Assembly (NCBI RefSeq): GCF_900110075.1
Contig: NZ_FOCJ01000003.1
Location: 124,001-188,000 of the forward strand
DNA length: 64,000 nt
Reading direction: 5' to 3'
Origin: Paenibacillus sp. OV219
GTDB lineage: Bacteria > Bacillota > Bacilli > Paenibacillales > Paenibacillaceae
The stretch's first letter is position 1; the number at the start of each line of letters is the position of its first letter. The notes under the pieces were generated by a model. The model ran no database searches, was not told the DNA's origin, and was given only the letters and a program-made list of their open reading frames with translations. A program made the position numbers and the translations under genes. This document shows, piece by piece, positions 1 through 8,430 of this stretch.

Positions 1-786
1 GAGGTCACGCAGGGAGGTAATCGCAAGGGTCCAAGCCCGATACGAGGCGAGGTCGTGTTCGATCGCGTCAGCTTCGGCTATAAGCCTGATGTGCCAGTGC
101 TGAAGCAGCTCTCGCTGCGCGCTGAGCCTGGCCAGATGATTGCGCTAGTCGGCCCGACAGGCGCAGGCAAAACAACCGTTATTAACCTGCTGACACGCTT
201 CTATGAGATCGGGTCGGGGAGCATATTGATTGACGGCGCGGATATTCAGTCGTTCAGCAAACAGGAGCTGCGGCGGCAAATCGGACTTGTACTGCAGGAT
301 GCATATGTGTTCTCAGGGACAATCCGTGAAAATATTCGGTATGGACGCCTTGAGGCGACCGATCAAGAAGTAGAGGCGGCGGCTAGACACGCGAATGCAG
401 ACACGTTCATTCGAAGGCTGACAAAGGGCTACGATACAGATTTAAGCGCCGATGGGAGCAACCTGAGCCAAGGGCAGAAGCAGCTGCTCACAATCGCGCG
501 CGCGGTGCTGGCGAATCCTGCAATTCTTATTCTGGATGAGGCAACGAGCAGCGTCGATACGCGGACGGAGCTTCATATCCAAGAGGCGATGAAGTCGCTG
601 ATGAAAGGAAGAACAAGCTTCGTTATTGCGCATAGGCTCAGTACGATCAGGGAAGCCGATCGGATTCTGGTTGTGAGCGGCGGGGAAATTATCGAAGAGG
701 GCTCGCACGAGGAGCTGCTCCAGATGAACGGCTTCTACGCAGGTTTGGTTCACAATCAATGGGCGGCGCAAGAGCAGACCGGTTAG
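1..786 (+). CDS. ABC exporter, C-terminal ATPase part (partial at 5' end)
   Basis: The reading frame is open to the first base of the window, so this is the 3' end of a gene that starts upstream; the GTG at 55 is internal. What remains is a complete nucleotide-binding domain. Visible motifs are Walker [10 protein letters not shown], the signature LSQGQKQ, Walker [13 protein letters not shown] and the H-loop AHRLST. The lead-in [12 protein letters not shown] is typical of fused permease-ATPase half exporters of the MsbA/YfiC type, so a six-helix membrane domain is expected just outside the window. Such proteins pump lipids, drugs or peptides out using ATP, often as heterodimers. The substrate cannot be inferred from this fragment. 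Confidence 0.93.
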   Translation, partial: EVTQGGNRKGPSPIRGEVVFDRVSFGYKPDVPVLKQLSLRAEPGQMIALVGPTGAGKTTVINLLTRFYEIGSGSILIDGADIQSFSKQELRRQIGLVLQDAYVFSGTIRENIRYGRLEATDQEVEAAARHANADTFIRRLTKGYDTDLSADGSNLSQGQKQLLTIARAVLANPAILILDEATSSVDTRTELHIQEAMKSLMKGRTSFVIAHRLSTIREADRILVVSGGEIIEEGSHEELLQMNGFYAGLVHNQWAAQEQTG

Positions 787-803
787 CATCACATTTCGTA
801 GTA

Positions 804-832
804 TTGACAGTCAGATGAGAAGTAACTACAAT
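804..832 (+). promoter_or_regulatory. sigma-A promoter of the Rrf2 gene
   Basis: TTGACA at 804-809 and TACAAT at 827-832 are separated by 17 bases, a near-consensus vegetative promoter. The -10 box covers an ATG at 831, so that ATG would lie upstream of the transcription start. This favours the GTG at 855 as the true start of the following gene. Confidence 0.75.
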
Positions 833-838
833 GGTTAC
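822..838. promoter_or_regulatory. candidate Rrf2 operator (autoregulation)
   Basis: GTAAC (822-826) and GTTAC (834-838) form a dyad around the -10 box. The 17-base site GTAACTACAATGGTTAC agrees at 13 of 17 positions with GTAACTAAATTTGTTAT at 1354-1370, upstream of the next gene. A shared regulator is inferred. Confidence 0.5.
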
Positions 839-854
839 AACGGTGGTGGTTAAA

Positions 855-1268
855 GTGAAGCAAATTAGTACACGCTTCTCAATTGCGGTTCATACACTTT
901 CTCTAATCGCCGTTGCGCCTGATTGTACAGGCGACTATATCGCAGGCAGCGTCAACACGAACCCGGTCGTCATCCGGCGGATCATGGGGATGCTGAAGAA
1001 AGCCGGTCTGGTTGAAGTCAGGCCGGGCGTAGGCGGGGCGGTCTTGCTGAAAGCCCCTGCTGATATCACACTGCTTGATGTGTATCGCGCCGTGGGCGTG
1101 ACGGAGAATAACCAGCTGTTTCGCATTCATGAGCACTCGAAGATCGAATGCTCCGTTGGGCGGAATATTGAGCAGGTGCTTCAAGAGGAGCTTGCAGAAG
1201 CGCAGGCGCTCATGGAGCAGAGGCTCGCGCAGACGACGATTGCGCAGCTGCTTGAGAAGTTTAAGTAA
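855..1268 (+). CDS. Rrf2-family transcriptional regulator (YwnA-like)
   Basis: This is a 137-residue winged-helix regulator starting V/MKQISTRFSIAVHTL, the usual Rrf2 opening. The helix-turn-helix includes NPVVIRRIMGMLKKAGLV and the wing GVGGAVLL. Only one cysteine in the C-terminal loop (ECSVG) resembles the three-cysteine Fe-S motif of IscR/NsrR, so it is more like the cluster-free YwnA/CymR branch. The GTG start at 855 is preferred over the ATG at 831, because the latter lies inside the -10 box. It probably represses itself and the downstream NmrA-type oxidoreductase through the shared GTAAC dyad. The signal may be an electrophile or redox stress, but that is inference. Confidence 0.85.
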   Translation: MKQISTRFSIAVHTLSLIAVAPDCTGDYIAGSVNTNPVVIRRIMGMLKKAGLVEVRPGVGGAVLLKAPADITLLDVYRAVGVTENNQLFRIHEHSKIECSVGRNIEQVLQEELAEAQALMEQRLAQTTIAQLLEKFK

Positions 1269-1348
1269 AGGTTCTCTTGGGCACAAAACGATTTCGCTGA
1301 GTAAAATTCGCGTAAAACGTTTTTGCCTTAGAACCTTCTTTTATACAC

Positions 1349-1390
1349 TTGTTGTAACTAAATTTGTTATAACAATATTAGATACAACAA
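1349..1390 (+). promoter_or_regulatory. nested operator and promoter of the NmrA-type oxidoreductase gene
   Basis: A perfect palindrome TTGTTATAACAA (1364-1375) sits inside a wider inverted repeat, TTGTTGTA (1349-1356) and TACAACAA (1383-1390). The left part contains the GTAACTA half site also found before the Rrf2 gene. A weak promoter, TTGTAA (1352-1357) and TATTAG (1376-1381), overlaps it. Confidence 0.5.
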
Positions 1391-1409
1391 AACAAGGAGG
1401 AAGAAGACG

Positions 1410-2273
1410 ATGAAATTGTTAGTGACAGGTGCAACAGGGAAGCTTGGCGCAGAAGTGGTAGAGGAACTGCTGAAGACGGTGCCTGCGAGCCAGATCGCTG
1501 TAAGCGTGCGTAATCCAGAGAAAGCAGAAGGGCTGCGTGCACAAGGAATCGACGTTCGCCACGGTGACTTCGACCAACCAGAGACGCTCGATGCGGCATT
1601 CCAAGGCATTGACCGTATCTTGATCATCTCGACTGACGGCGACACAGAGACGCGGATTCGCCAGCATGTGAATGCAATTGAAGCCGCTGCTCGTGCCAAA
1701 GTCGGCTTCATTGCTTATACAAGCCTCGCTGGCGCCACTGACAGCAAGATTCTGTTCGCGCCCCCGCACCAAGCGGCGGAGCAAGCGCTTCGCGAGAGTG
1801 GCGTCCCGTATGCCTTGCTGCGCAACAACTGGTACCTCGAGAATGAAGTTGGAAGCATTCAAGGGGTCATGGCAGGAGCGCCTTGGGTAACTGCCGCAGG
1901 CTCCGGCAAGGTTGGCTGGGCGCTGCATCACGAGTATGCGCAAGCAGCAGCAGCTGTCCTCGCAGGCGTAGGGCATGAGAACAAGACGTATGAATTGTCG
2001 GGCACACTGCTGACTCAGGAAGAGCTGGTAGCTGCGCTGGGCGCTGTTCTAGGCAAGGAAGTTGCCGTCCAGCAGGTTGACGATGAGACTTACGCTGGCA
2101 TTATGAAGAGCGTAGGCGTACCGGACTTCGCTATTCCGATTGTAGTCGGCATTCAGCAAGGGATTCGCGAAGGATCGCTTGCAGTGGAAAGCAATGACTT
2201 CGAGAAGCTGCTCGGTCGTCCTCTGACGCCAATCCAGGATGCGTTAAAGCAAGTTGTAAGCAAGCTCTCATAA
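1410..2273 (+). CDS. NmrA-family NAD(P)H-binding oxidoreductase (QorB/YtfG-like)
   Basis: This 287-residue atypical short-chain dehydrogenase starts MKLLVTGATGKLGAEVVEELL; the TGATGKLG dinucleotide-binding loop is clear. DRILIISTDGD and FIAYTSLAGA follow the pattern of the QorB/QOR2 NADPH:quinone oxidoreductases, which reduce quinones and bind NADPH as soluble enzymes. The ribosome site AAGGAGG lies about 10 bases before ATG. It follows the Rrf2 regulator and carries a matching operator dyad, so the pair probably forms a quinone or electrophile response unit. The exact substrate is not established; NmrA-like sensors without catalysis are the alternative. Confidence 0.85.
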   Translation: MKLLVTGATGKLGAEVVEELLKTVPASQIAVSVRNPEKAEGLRAQGIDVRHGDFDQPETLDAAFQGIDRILIISTDGDTETRIRQHVNAIEAAARAKVGFIAYTSLAGATDSKILFAPPHQAAEQALRESGVPYALLRNNWYLENEVGSIQGVMAGAPWVTAAGSGKVGWALHHEYAQAAAAVLAGVGHENKTYELSGTLLTQEELVAALGAVLGKEVAVQQVDDETYAGIMKSVGVPDFAIPIVVGIQQGIREGSLAVESNDFEKLLGRPLTPIQDALKQVVSKLS

Positions 2274-2285
2274 GTTTGAAATAAC

Positions 2286-2335
2286 AACAACCTTAGCTAG
2301 TAGCGGATGAAGGCTCCGCCGGCTAAGGTTGTTTT
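2286..2335 (+). terminator. rho-independent terminator
   Basis: A perfect 12-base stem AACAACCTTAGC / GCTAAGGTTGTT (2286-2297 and 2322-2333) is followed by a short T tract. It separates the QorB-like gene from the convergent TetX-like gene. Confidence 0.8.
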
Positions 2336-2387
2336 CCTGTTTTATATGGTTATTGGTTTGTTATTGGTCTGCAAGCTGCAGATGAAA

Positions 2388-3551
2388 CTAGTCAAACAGG
2401 CTCTTCAGATTAAACGCTGCATTTTCGGAGAACATAAGCTTCAAATTATCATCGGACAACTTCGCGGAGATGGACGAGTAGGCATACATTTCGACTTCAT
2501 ATTGCTGAATCGCTACAGCAAGCGCAGCGCCGCTGTTGCCGCCGATATGCGCCACGATTGCAAGCGCCAATGTCGCAGCATCCTTCATCGCTAGGTTCAC
2601 GCCTTCCCCTGCAAAAGGAGACATCAGGTGTGCCGCATCCCCAATAAGCGTCACGTCCGGCTTGCTCGCCCATTGCAATCCGACAGGCAGCATGTAGATG
2701 CGTCTTGGCAGCACCGCATCGCCAGCGCAGCGGATGTAATCCTTGAGCTGCTCATCCCAATCCTCGAACAGCTCAAGCAGCTGCCGCTTTGCTTCCTCTG
2801 GCTGGTCGAAGGGAATGCCGCTAGCTTCGAGCCAATCGCGTTCCGCACGGAAGGAGGCCGATACCTTGATACGGCCGTCACCGTTCAGCTGGCCGAGAAT
2901 TGCTTTGTGATCGTCCAGAGCGAACAGCTTGCCGCGGGAATTGAAAGCGGCGAGCTCAGGATGCTCGGCGGCCACGACATTCAGCTCAATCATCGTGAGG
3001 CCGCTGTAATCCGCCACGGCGTCCGTGAGCAGTGGGCGAACACGGGAGAATGCGCCGTCCGCGCCGATGACGAGATCGACGGTATCGATCAATCCGTTCT
3101 CGAAGTGCAGCTCATGCCTCCCATCCGCATGCGGAACTGCCTCGATGAGCTTATGGCCATAACGGATGGTTGAAGGGGCGAGCGCACCGAGCAGTAGATC
3201 GCAAAGCGTGCCGCGGTCGATCTCCGGGCGGCCGCCCGAGGCGCTTGTCGCATCTGCGACATCGTCCATATAGATCTTCCCGTGCTTATCGAGAAGCCGG
3301 AAGTCCTCGCCCTCATAGCGCGCCCAAGCTTGGAACTGCTCGAGCAGGCCAGCTTCCTTCAGCGCCCACTGCCCGGAATCCTTATGAATGTCCAGTGAAC
3401 CGCCTCGCTCCGCATTAGCATCTGCCTCTTCACGCTCATAGATGGTGGACGCGAGCCCATGCTTTTGCAGAATGAGCGCCAGTGTAAGTCCTCCTGGTCC
3501 GCCTCCAATAATCGCAATTCGCGGTTGTTTCATCGATGTATCGTTTAACAT
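2388..3551 (-). CDS. TetX-like FAD-dependent monooxygenase
   Basis: This 387-residue group A flavin monooxygenase has the Rossmann motif GGGPGG near residues 16-21, GADGAFS in the middle and the FAD pyrophosphate motif GDAAHLMSPFAGEGVN near residue 305. From memory of Tet(X), the similarity is unusually close: GGSLDIHKDSGQWALKEAG against GGTLDLHKGSGQEAMKKAG, then PEIDR against PEINR. Tet(X) hydroxylates tetracyclines using NADPH and O2. Whether this protein does so is unknown; many such homologues act on other aromatics. The ATG at 3551 has GAGGAG nine bases upstream. It is monocistronic, preceded by phased ATGAAC repeats and insulated by a terminator on each side. Confidence 0.85.
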   Translation of the reverse strand: MLNDTSMKQPRIAIIGGGPGGLTLALILQKHGLASTIYEREEADANAERGGSLDIHKDSGQWALKEAGLLEQFQAWARYEGEDFRLLDKHGKIYMDDVADATSASGGRPEIDRGTLCDLLLGALAPSTIRYGHKLIEAVPHADGRHELHFENGLIDTVDLVIGADGAFSRVRPLLTDAVADYSGLTMIELNVVAAEHPELAAFNSRGKLFALDDHKAILGQLNGDGRIKVSASFRAERDWLEASGIPFDQPEEAKRQLLELFEDWDEQLKDYIRCAGDAVLPRRIYMLPVGLQWASKPDVTLIGDAAHLMSPFAGEGVNLAMKDAATLALAIVAHIGGNSGAALAVAIQQYEVEMYAYSSISAKLSDDNLKLMFSENAAFNLKSLFD

Positions 3552-3623
3552 AATGGTCAGCTCCTCGTGAATGTTTCATGTTGTTGTTTTTGTTCTTGAT
3601 GTGCTCTATCTTGTCACGGGGAG

Positions 3624-3670
3624 ATGAACAGAAAATGAACAATGATGAACCGAATATGAACAACATGAAA
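3624..3670. promoter_or_regulatory. helically phased ATGAAC direct repeats upstream of the TetX-like gene
   Basis: ATGAAC or close variants begin at 3624, 3635, 3645, 3656 and 3665, so spacings are 11, 10, 11 and 9 bases, about one DNA turn each. Such arrays usually bind a regulator oligomer on one helix face. They lie 70-120 bases upstream of the minus-strand TetX-like start. Confidence 0.5.
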
Positions 3671-3709
3671 AACCCCTCGATTACCGTGAATCTCGGCAAT
3701 CAAAGGGTT
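3668..3709 (-). terminator. terminator of the sugar ABC operon
   Basis: On the minus strand AACCCTTTGATTGCCG pairs with CGGTAATCGAGGGGTT around a 7-base loop and is followed by TTTTT. It ends the permease operon just before the TetX-like promoter region. Confidence 0.8.
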
Positions 3710-3729
3710 CCCACCTCACACAATACGAT

Positions 3730-4575
3730 TTACTTCACAGCACCAGCCGTAATGCCGCTGGCGATTTTGCGCTGGAATAGGATGTACATAATGAGCACCG
3801 GTACGATGGTGACGAGCAGTGCCGCGAACAGCGGGCCCCACTCCGTGCGGTACTGCATTTCCTGCTGCATGACTGCGATCTCGATCGGAAGCGTGTACTG
3901 GGTCGGGTCATTCACGATAATCGTACCGACTACGTACTCGTTCCAGATGTTCAGCACGTTGATAATCGCGACCGTTACGAGGCCCGGCTGAGCCAACGGC
4001 AGCATGATGCGGAAGAATGTTCCGAAATGCGAGGCGCCGTCAATTTGCGCCGATTCTTCCAGCTCATTCGGCAGCGACTTGAAGAAGCCGACGAGCACGA
4101 AGATGCCGAACGCCAGCAAGCTGGACGCGTAGACGAAGATGAGGCCAAGCTTCGTATTGATGAGATGCATCGAGTTCATCAGGAAGAACAGCGGGATGAG
4201 CGCCAGAATGAACGGGATCATCATCGAAGCAATGTACAGCAGGTACAGGAAGTTGCTGCCTCTGAACTTATACCGTGCAAGCACGTAGGCGGTCATCGCG
4301 GAGAGCAAGAGGCCAAGCACCGTGGAGCCGACTGTGACAATAAGCGAATTGACGAAATACGTGTTGAAATTATATTTGCTCCACACATAGCTGAAGTTCG
4401 ACCAGAGCAGCGGGAAGTGGGGAAGCGACCACGGCGCGTGAATGAAGAACTGCTCGTTATCCTTCAGGGAGTCCAGCAAGGTCCATATTAACGGGTAAAT
4501 AACCGACACGGTCCACAGCAGCAGCAGGATATAGAAGAAGCCTTTCGCGACAGGGTTTCGGATGCCTAAATTCAT
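3730..4575 (-). CDS. carbohydrate ABC transporter permease, MalG type
   Basis: This 281-residue integral membrane protein has about six hydrophobic segments and the binding-protein-dependent permease EAA loop (ELEESAQIDGA), where the cytoplasmic ATPase docks. It belongs to the CUT1 family, forming the channel with the adjacent MalF-type permease. An in-frame ATG at 4635 would overlap the upstream gene by 47 bases; the ATG at 4575 with GAGGAGG in front is chosen. It is the last gene of the locus. No ATPase gene is present, so a shared MsmX-like ATPase encoded elsewhere is likely, as is usual for CUT1 systems in Bacillales. The sugar is not identifiable from sequence. Confidence 0.93.
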   Translation of the reverse strand: MNLGIRNPVAKGFFYILLLLWTVSVIYPLIWTLLDSLKDNEQFFIHAPWSLPHFPLLWSNFSYVWSKYNFNTYFVNSLIVTVGSTVLGLLLSAMTAYVLARYKFRGSNFLYLLYIASMMIPFILALIPLFFLMNSMHLINTKLGLIFVYASSLLAFGIFVLVGFFKSLPNELEESAQIDGASHFGTFFRIMLPLAQPGLVTVAIINVLNIWNEYVVGTIIVNDPTQYTLPIEIAVMQQEMQYRTEWGPLFAALLVTIVPVLIMYILFQRKIASGITAGAVK

Positions 4576-4588
4576 GATTATATCCTCC

Positions 4589-5491
4589 TCAGCCCAATTC
4601 CACGGTTTCGTGACGGAGCAGACGCTGCAGAACAACCGTCGTAATCAGCGATAGGACAAGAATCAGTACGCCGATCGACGCTCCGTAACCGAAGTGATAT
4701 TGCTGGAATGCCATTTGGTACAAATAAGAGCCCATAACCTGCGTGGAATTGTCCGGACCACCCTGCGTCATAATCCAGACGATAACGAAGGAGCCGTTCA
4801 GCGTCGTCATCATAATGTTCAGAATCGACACCTTCATCTGCTCCCAGACGAGCGGTATCGTAATCTTTCTGAACTGCTGCCACTGATTCGCGCCTTCTAG
4901 CTCGGACGCCTCATAGAGTGAATCGGGAATGTTCTGAATAGCCGCGATGAGGAGGATCATATAGAACCCGATACCCGCCCAAATGGTCGGGGGAAGCAGC
5001 ATCCAAATCGTATGGTTAGTAAAGCCGAGCCACGTAATGCTGACCGTATCCTTCGTGAACAGTGACAGAAACCCATTCAGGAAGCCGATCTGCGGGTTAT
5101 ATATGAAATTCCAGAGGACACCAATAACGACGACTGAAAGAATGTTCGGGATAAAAAAGACCGAGCGGAAGAAGCCGGCCAGCTTGAAACGGAATCGTGT
5201 CAGTGCGACCGCAAAGAAAGTTGCGATTACCATAATGCCGATCACTTTGCCCACAACAAGAAAGTAGTCGTTGCCAATCGCTTTCCAGACGATCGGATCG
5301 TGAAACAGGTCTTTGAAATTGCGGAGGCCAACAAACTCTTTATTCTGCGACATGCCGGACCAATCGAACATCGAATAGTACAGACCTTGTAGAACCGGAT
5401 AAACGGTAAAGATGCAGTAGAACACGAACGTCGGAATAATGAATGAAGCGATAAAAATGGTGCGTTGCAGCTTGGACGAGCTCGAATTCAC
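4589..5491 (-). CDS. carbohydrate ABC transporter permease, MalF type
   Basis: This 300-residue permease opens with a hydrophobic helix (FIASFIIPTFVFYCIFTVYPVL) and has the EAA loop SLYEASELEGANQWQ near residue 210. It pairs with the MalG-type permease 13 bases downstream to form a CUT1 importer channel. A stem-loop lies between it and the upstream binding-protein gene. It is of ordinary length for the family. Confidence 0.93.
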   Translation of the reverse strand: MNSSSSKLQRTIFIASFIIPTFVFYCIFTVYPVLQGLYYSMFDWSGMSQNKEFVGLRNFKDLFHDPIVWKAIGNDYFLVVGKVIGIMVIATFFAVALTRFRFKLAGFFRSVFFIPNILSVVVIGVLWNFIYNPQIGFLNGFLSLFTKDTVSITWLGFTNHTIWMLLPPTIWAGIGFYMILLIAAIQNIPDSLYEASELEGANQWQQFRKITIPLVWEQMKVSILNIMMTTLNGSFVIVWIMTQGGPDNSTQVMGSYLYQMAFQQYHFGYGASIGVLILVLSLITTVVLQRLLRHETVELG

Positions 5492-5525
5492 CTTAGCCCA
5501 CCGTCCTTCCTAAAGTCTAAGTGCG

Positions 5526-5562
5526 AATGATGACCAGAGCTTCTAGAGCCCTGATCATCACT
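5526..5562 (-). promoter_or_regulatory. intercistronic stem-loop between binding protein and permease genes
   Basis: ATGATGACCAGAGCT (5527-5541) pairs imperfectly with AGCCCTGATCATCA (5547-5560) around a short loop. No T run follows on the minus strand, so this looks like an mRNA-stabilising or processing hairpin that lets the binding protein be made in excess over the permeases, a common device in ABC operons. That role is inferred. Confidence 0.5.
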
Positions 5563-5589
5563 CGGTTGTTCCTATGTGAGGGGGTAAGC

Positions 5590-7008
5590 TTATTGCTTCA
5601 CTTTAGCTGCTACGTCGGTGACGCGCTTCACCCATTCTTCTGGCGTAATCTTGCTGATTGTAAGAGCGTCAGTCGCATCCTGCATCGCTTTGTCTACGTC
5701 AGCGTTGAACGTAATTGTTGGAATAACGACTGTGTTCGAATCTGTCAGGAATTTCGCAGCATCCTTAACGAAGCTAGGCGCATTGGAGCTGCTGATATCG
5801 CCTTTGATGTTGGAAGGAGCGCCGCTCAGCTCAGCCCATTGTGATGCTTGAGCCTTCGAGAAGATGAACTGCATGAACGCTTTTGCTGCATCTTTGTTCT
5901 TCGCATTCTTCGCGATTGCAACTGTAGCTGTGGACGTATTCGCTACCACTTTGCCGCCAGCATCTTGTGTAACCGATGGAATGAAGCCGAAATCGAAGCC
6001 GCCTGGGATGTCTTTGGACATTTCGTTCGGCAGCCACAGACCATTCGGGATGAATGCGTCCTTATGCTGCAGGAACAGCATTTGCGAATCGGTATGGTTG
6101 ATTTGGATCGACGCTTTGTCGATGAAGCCTTTGTCGCGCAGTGCTACGATCTTGTTCAGCGCGGCAAGTACAGCTGGCTTCTGGAACGCTTCAACCTTGG
6201 AGTCGCCCATATCCTTCAAGATGCTTGTATCGTTGTTGTTCTCCGATACGATCGCAGGCAGCAGGATCGCACCATTGATGTAGTACGGGTATTTACCGGT
6301 ATGGATGAATGGCGTAATGCCAGCTGTTTTAATTTGGTCGCTGACTTGCAGGAATTGATCGAAGTCTTGCGGCTCTGTCCAGCCTTTTTCCTTGAAGAGC
6401 GCCTTATCCCAGAACACGCCCCATGAGTTCAGAACGAGCGGAATGTTGTATGTCTTGCCATCGAATTGCTGCGCAGGCTGAGCGAGCAGGTCCGTAATGA
6501 GATCGCCGTCAACGTTCTTCGCGTCTTTCAGCCAGTCGGTCAAGTCTTCGAGCTGACCGTCTTCCACCATTTGGCGGTCATTCAGGCCGGGACCGTCAAT
6601 GTAGACGAAATCAGGCGGGGTGCCGCCGATCCAGCGGGGCTTCGTTTGTTCGTTGATTTTCGGGCCAGCAAGCTCTTTGATGTTGAGATCAGGGTTAGCC
6701 GCTTGGAAGTCGGCGATGACTTTCTTCCACCACTTGTCGCCGTAACCGCCGACGAAATATTGGATCTCGAAGTCACCGGTCAGCTTCGTAGCTGTTGCTG
6801 TCGTATCCGTCGCCTCGGAATTGTTCGTTGAAGCATCGGTTGAGTTATTCGTTGATGTATTCGTGGATGTGTTCGTCGACGTATTCGTCGATGCATTGGT
6901 CGTTTGGTTGTTGTTGCTGGAGTCGTTAGAGGAACCACAGCCTGTCAGAGGAACGACAGCCATTACGGTTGCAAGGCTTAATGTAGCTAGCTTTTTCTTT
7001 AGTATCAT
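5590..7008 (-). CDS. sugar ABC transporter solute-binding lipoprotein
   Basis: This 472-residue extracellular binding protein family 1 member has a signal sequence ending in the lipobox LTGC, so it should be lipid-anchored outside the membrane. A Ser/Thr/Asn linker of STNT repeats follows (coded about 6790-6915), then the binding fold with GTPPDFVYIDGPGLN-like and YNIPLVLNSWGVFWD-like segments. The ATG at 7008 is preferred to the GTG at 7017, because GGGAGGG lies only two bases before that GTG but ten before the ATG. It directly precedes the two permeases and is the likely dedicated binding protein of the importer. Confidence 0.92.
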   Translation of the reverse strand: MILKKKLATLSLATVMAVVPLTGCGSSNDSSNNNQTTNASTNTSTNTSTNTSTNNSTDASTNNSEATDTTATATKLTGDFEIQYFVGGYGDKWWKKVIADFQAANPDLNIKELAGPKINEQTKPRWIGGTPPDFVYIDGPGLNDRQMVEDGQLEDLTDWLKDAKNVDGDLITDLLAQPAQQFDGKTYNIPLVLNSWGVFWDKALFKEKGWTEPQDFDQFLQVSDQIKTAGITPFIHTGKYPYYINGAILLPAIVSENNNDTSILKDMGDSKVEAFQKPAVLAALNKIVALRDKGFIDKASIQINHTDSQMLFLQHKDAFIPNGLWLPNEMSKDIPGGFDFGFIPSVTQDAGGKVVANTSTATVAIAKNAKNKDAAKAFMQFIFSKAQASQWAELSGAPSNIKGDISSSNAPSFVKDAAKFLTDSNTVVIPTITFNADVDKAMQDATDALTISKITPEEWVKRVTDVAAKVKQ

Positions 7009-7124
7009 GTGATGCACACCCTCCCGAATTTGGTTTGAAAAAAGTTCTATCTTTATGATAGAGGGGAGGGTGGCAAGTCTCTATTGAATATCTTCCTTGA
7101 AATCTTTAGTATTTTCTTTTTCTT

Positions 7125-8405
7125 TTATTTCGTACTATGGGCTTCGGCAAAATGCTGCAGCTCATCAAGCGCCTGCTTCGGCGACATCCGCCCAAACAGC
7201 ACCGCATCGCCAAGCTTGCGCGCCGTGTCCATGACCGATTGCCAAGCGGGCTCCTGAATCGGATAGAACTCCGCTTTCTCAAGTGCAGCGAGCTCGCTCT
7301 TCATGATCGGATCGTTGCCCGCCAGCTTCTGTCCGACCGTAGACGTAACCGGCAGTAAGCCTTCGCGCTGTGTGAATTCCTCGTAGCGTCCATCGTCATA
7401 GAGGAAGTCCAGAAATTTGGATAGCGCTGCCGTGTCCGTATGGTCGTTCTTGAACGAAACGAGCATATCCTGCACGCCGAACGATAGCGGCGCCTTGCCA
7501 TCCTTCACCGGAATCGGGCCGACGCCCCATCGCAGATTAGGAAATTCGCGCGGCACGACGGAAGTGAAATAGTTGCCGGAGATGAGCATGCCGAGCTTGC
7601 CGTCACCAAGCACCCGTTGCTTCTCGTCTCGTGTTGTGACCGTGGGCTCTGGATCGGTCAGCTTCGCGTCAAACAGCCCCTTCAAGAAAGAGAGTCCTTG
7701 TACGTTCTCAGGCGAATTAATCGTCCACTTGCCGTCCTTGATCCAGCCGCCGCCAGATCCGAAGAAGAAGTAGGACAAGTACGCCTGCGTCTCATTATCG
7801 GTCAGGTCGACGCCGAAGCCGTTTGCTTTGCCGGTCTTGACGATCTTGCTGGCGGTGGTCTTCAGCTCAGACCATGTCTTCGGAGGGGCATGTATCCCTG
7901 CTTCCTCGAACAAGTCTTGGTTGTAGTACATGTTGCGTACCGAGGCAACGTAAGGAACCGCGAACTGGACATCGCCCATGCGGTCTTTCTCCAGCAGATT
8001 CGGATAAATCTTCTGCTTTAGCTCCGGTGATAGGATGTCCCCCATATCGTTCAGCAGCCCATCGCTCGCGAACTGCGCGTACGCGTTCGTATTCAGCAGA
8101 TCCGGCGGTTGGTTCTTACTAATCATCGCCGTGTAGATACCGCTGAGAATATCCCAATTGGCGACCTGCAGCTCGACCTCAATGGTCGGATTCTGAATCT
8201 CGAACTGCCTGACGAGCTCCTCTAGCAGAGGCTTCGTCTCGGAGCTGTATTCGGCTGCGACGAAGCGGATGAGAGAGGGCTGCTCCTTCGTTTCGATTAT
8301 TGGCGCCGGTTCCGAAGGGGAGCAGCCAGTGGACAGCAGCAGCACGCTTGCGGCTATAGCAAGCGGTCCAGCCTCCTTTAATAGTCGCTTCGCTTTGTTC
8401 GTCAT
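7125..8405 (-). CDS. second extracellular solute-binding lipoprotein (family 1)
   Basis: This 426-residue lipoprotein has a lipobox near LLSTGC and the family 1 binding fold (VNMYYNQDLFEEAG-like segment near residue 165). It is not closely similar to the other binding protein of the operon. It sits between the membrane-anchored sensor protein and the 5590-7008 binding protein. The operon thus has two family 1 binding proteins but one permease pair. It may widen the substrate range or feed the sensor; neither is shown. The ribosome site AGGGGG lies about 12 bases before ATG. Confidence 0.9.
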   Translation of the reverse strand: MTNKAKRLLKEAGPLAIAASVLLLSTGCSPSEPAPIIETKEQPSLIRFVAAEYSSETKPLLEELVRQFEIQNPTIEVELQVANWDILSGIYTAMISKNQPPDLLNTNAYAQFASDGLLNDMGDILSPELKQKIYPNLLEKDRMGDVQFAVPYVASVRNMYYNQDLFEEAGIHAPPKTWSELKTTASKIVKTGKANGFGVDLTDNETQAYLSYFFFGSGGGWIKDGKWTINSPENVQGLSFLKGLFDAKLTDPEPTVTTRDEKQRVLGDGKLGMLISGNYFTSVVPREFPNLRWGVGPIPVKDGKAPLSFGVQDMLVSFKNDHTDTAALSKFLDFLYDDGRYEEFTQREGLLPVTSTVGQKLAGNDPIMKSELAALEKAEFYPIQEPAWQSVMDTARKLGDAVLFGRMSPKQALDELQHFAEAHSTK

Positions 8406-8430
8406 CGCGTTATCTCGCCCCCTGACAGCA

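Noticed and set aside
5521..5844. Plus-strand ORF opposite the binding protein gene
   Set aside because: It is a shadow frame of a clear lipoprotein gene with no supporting motif.
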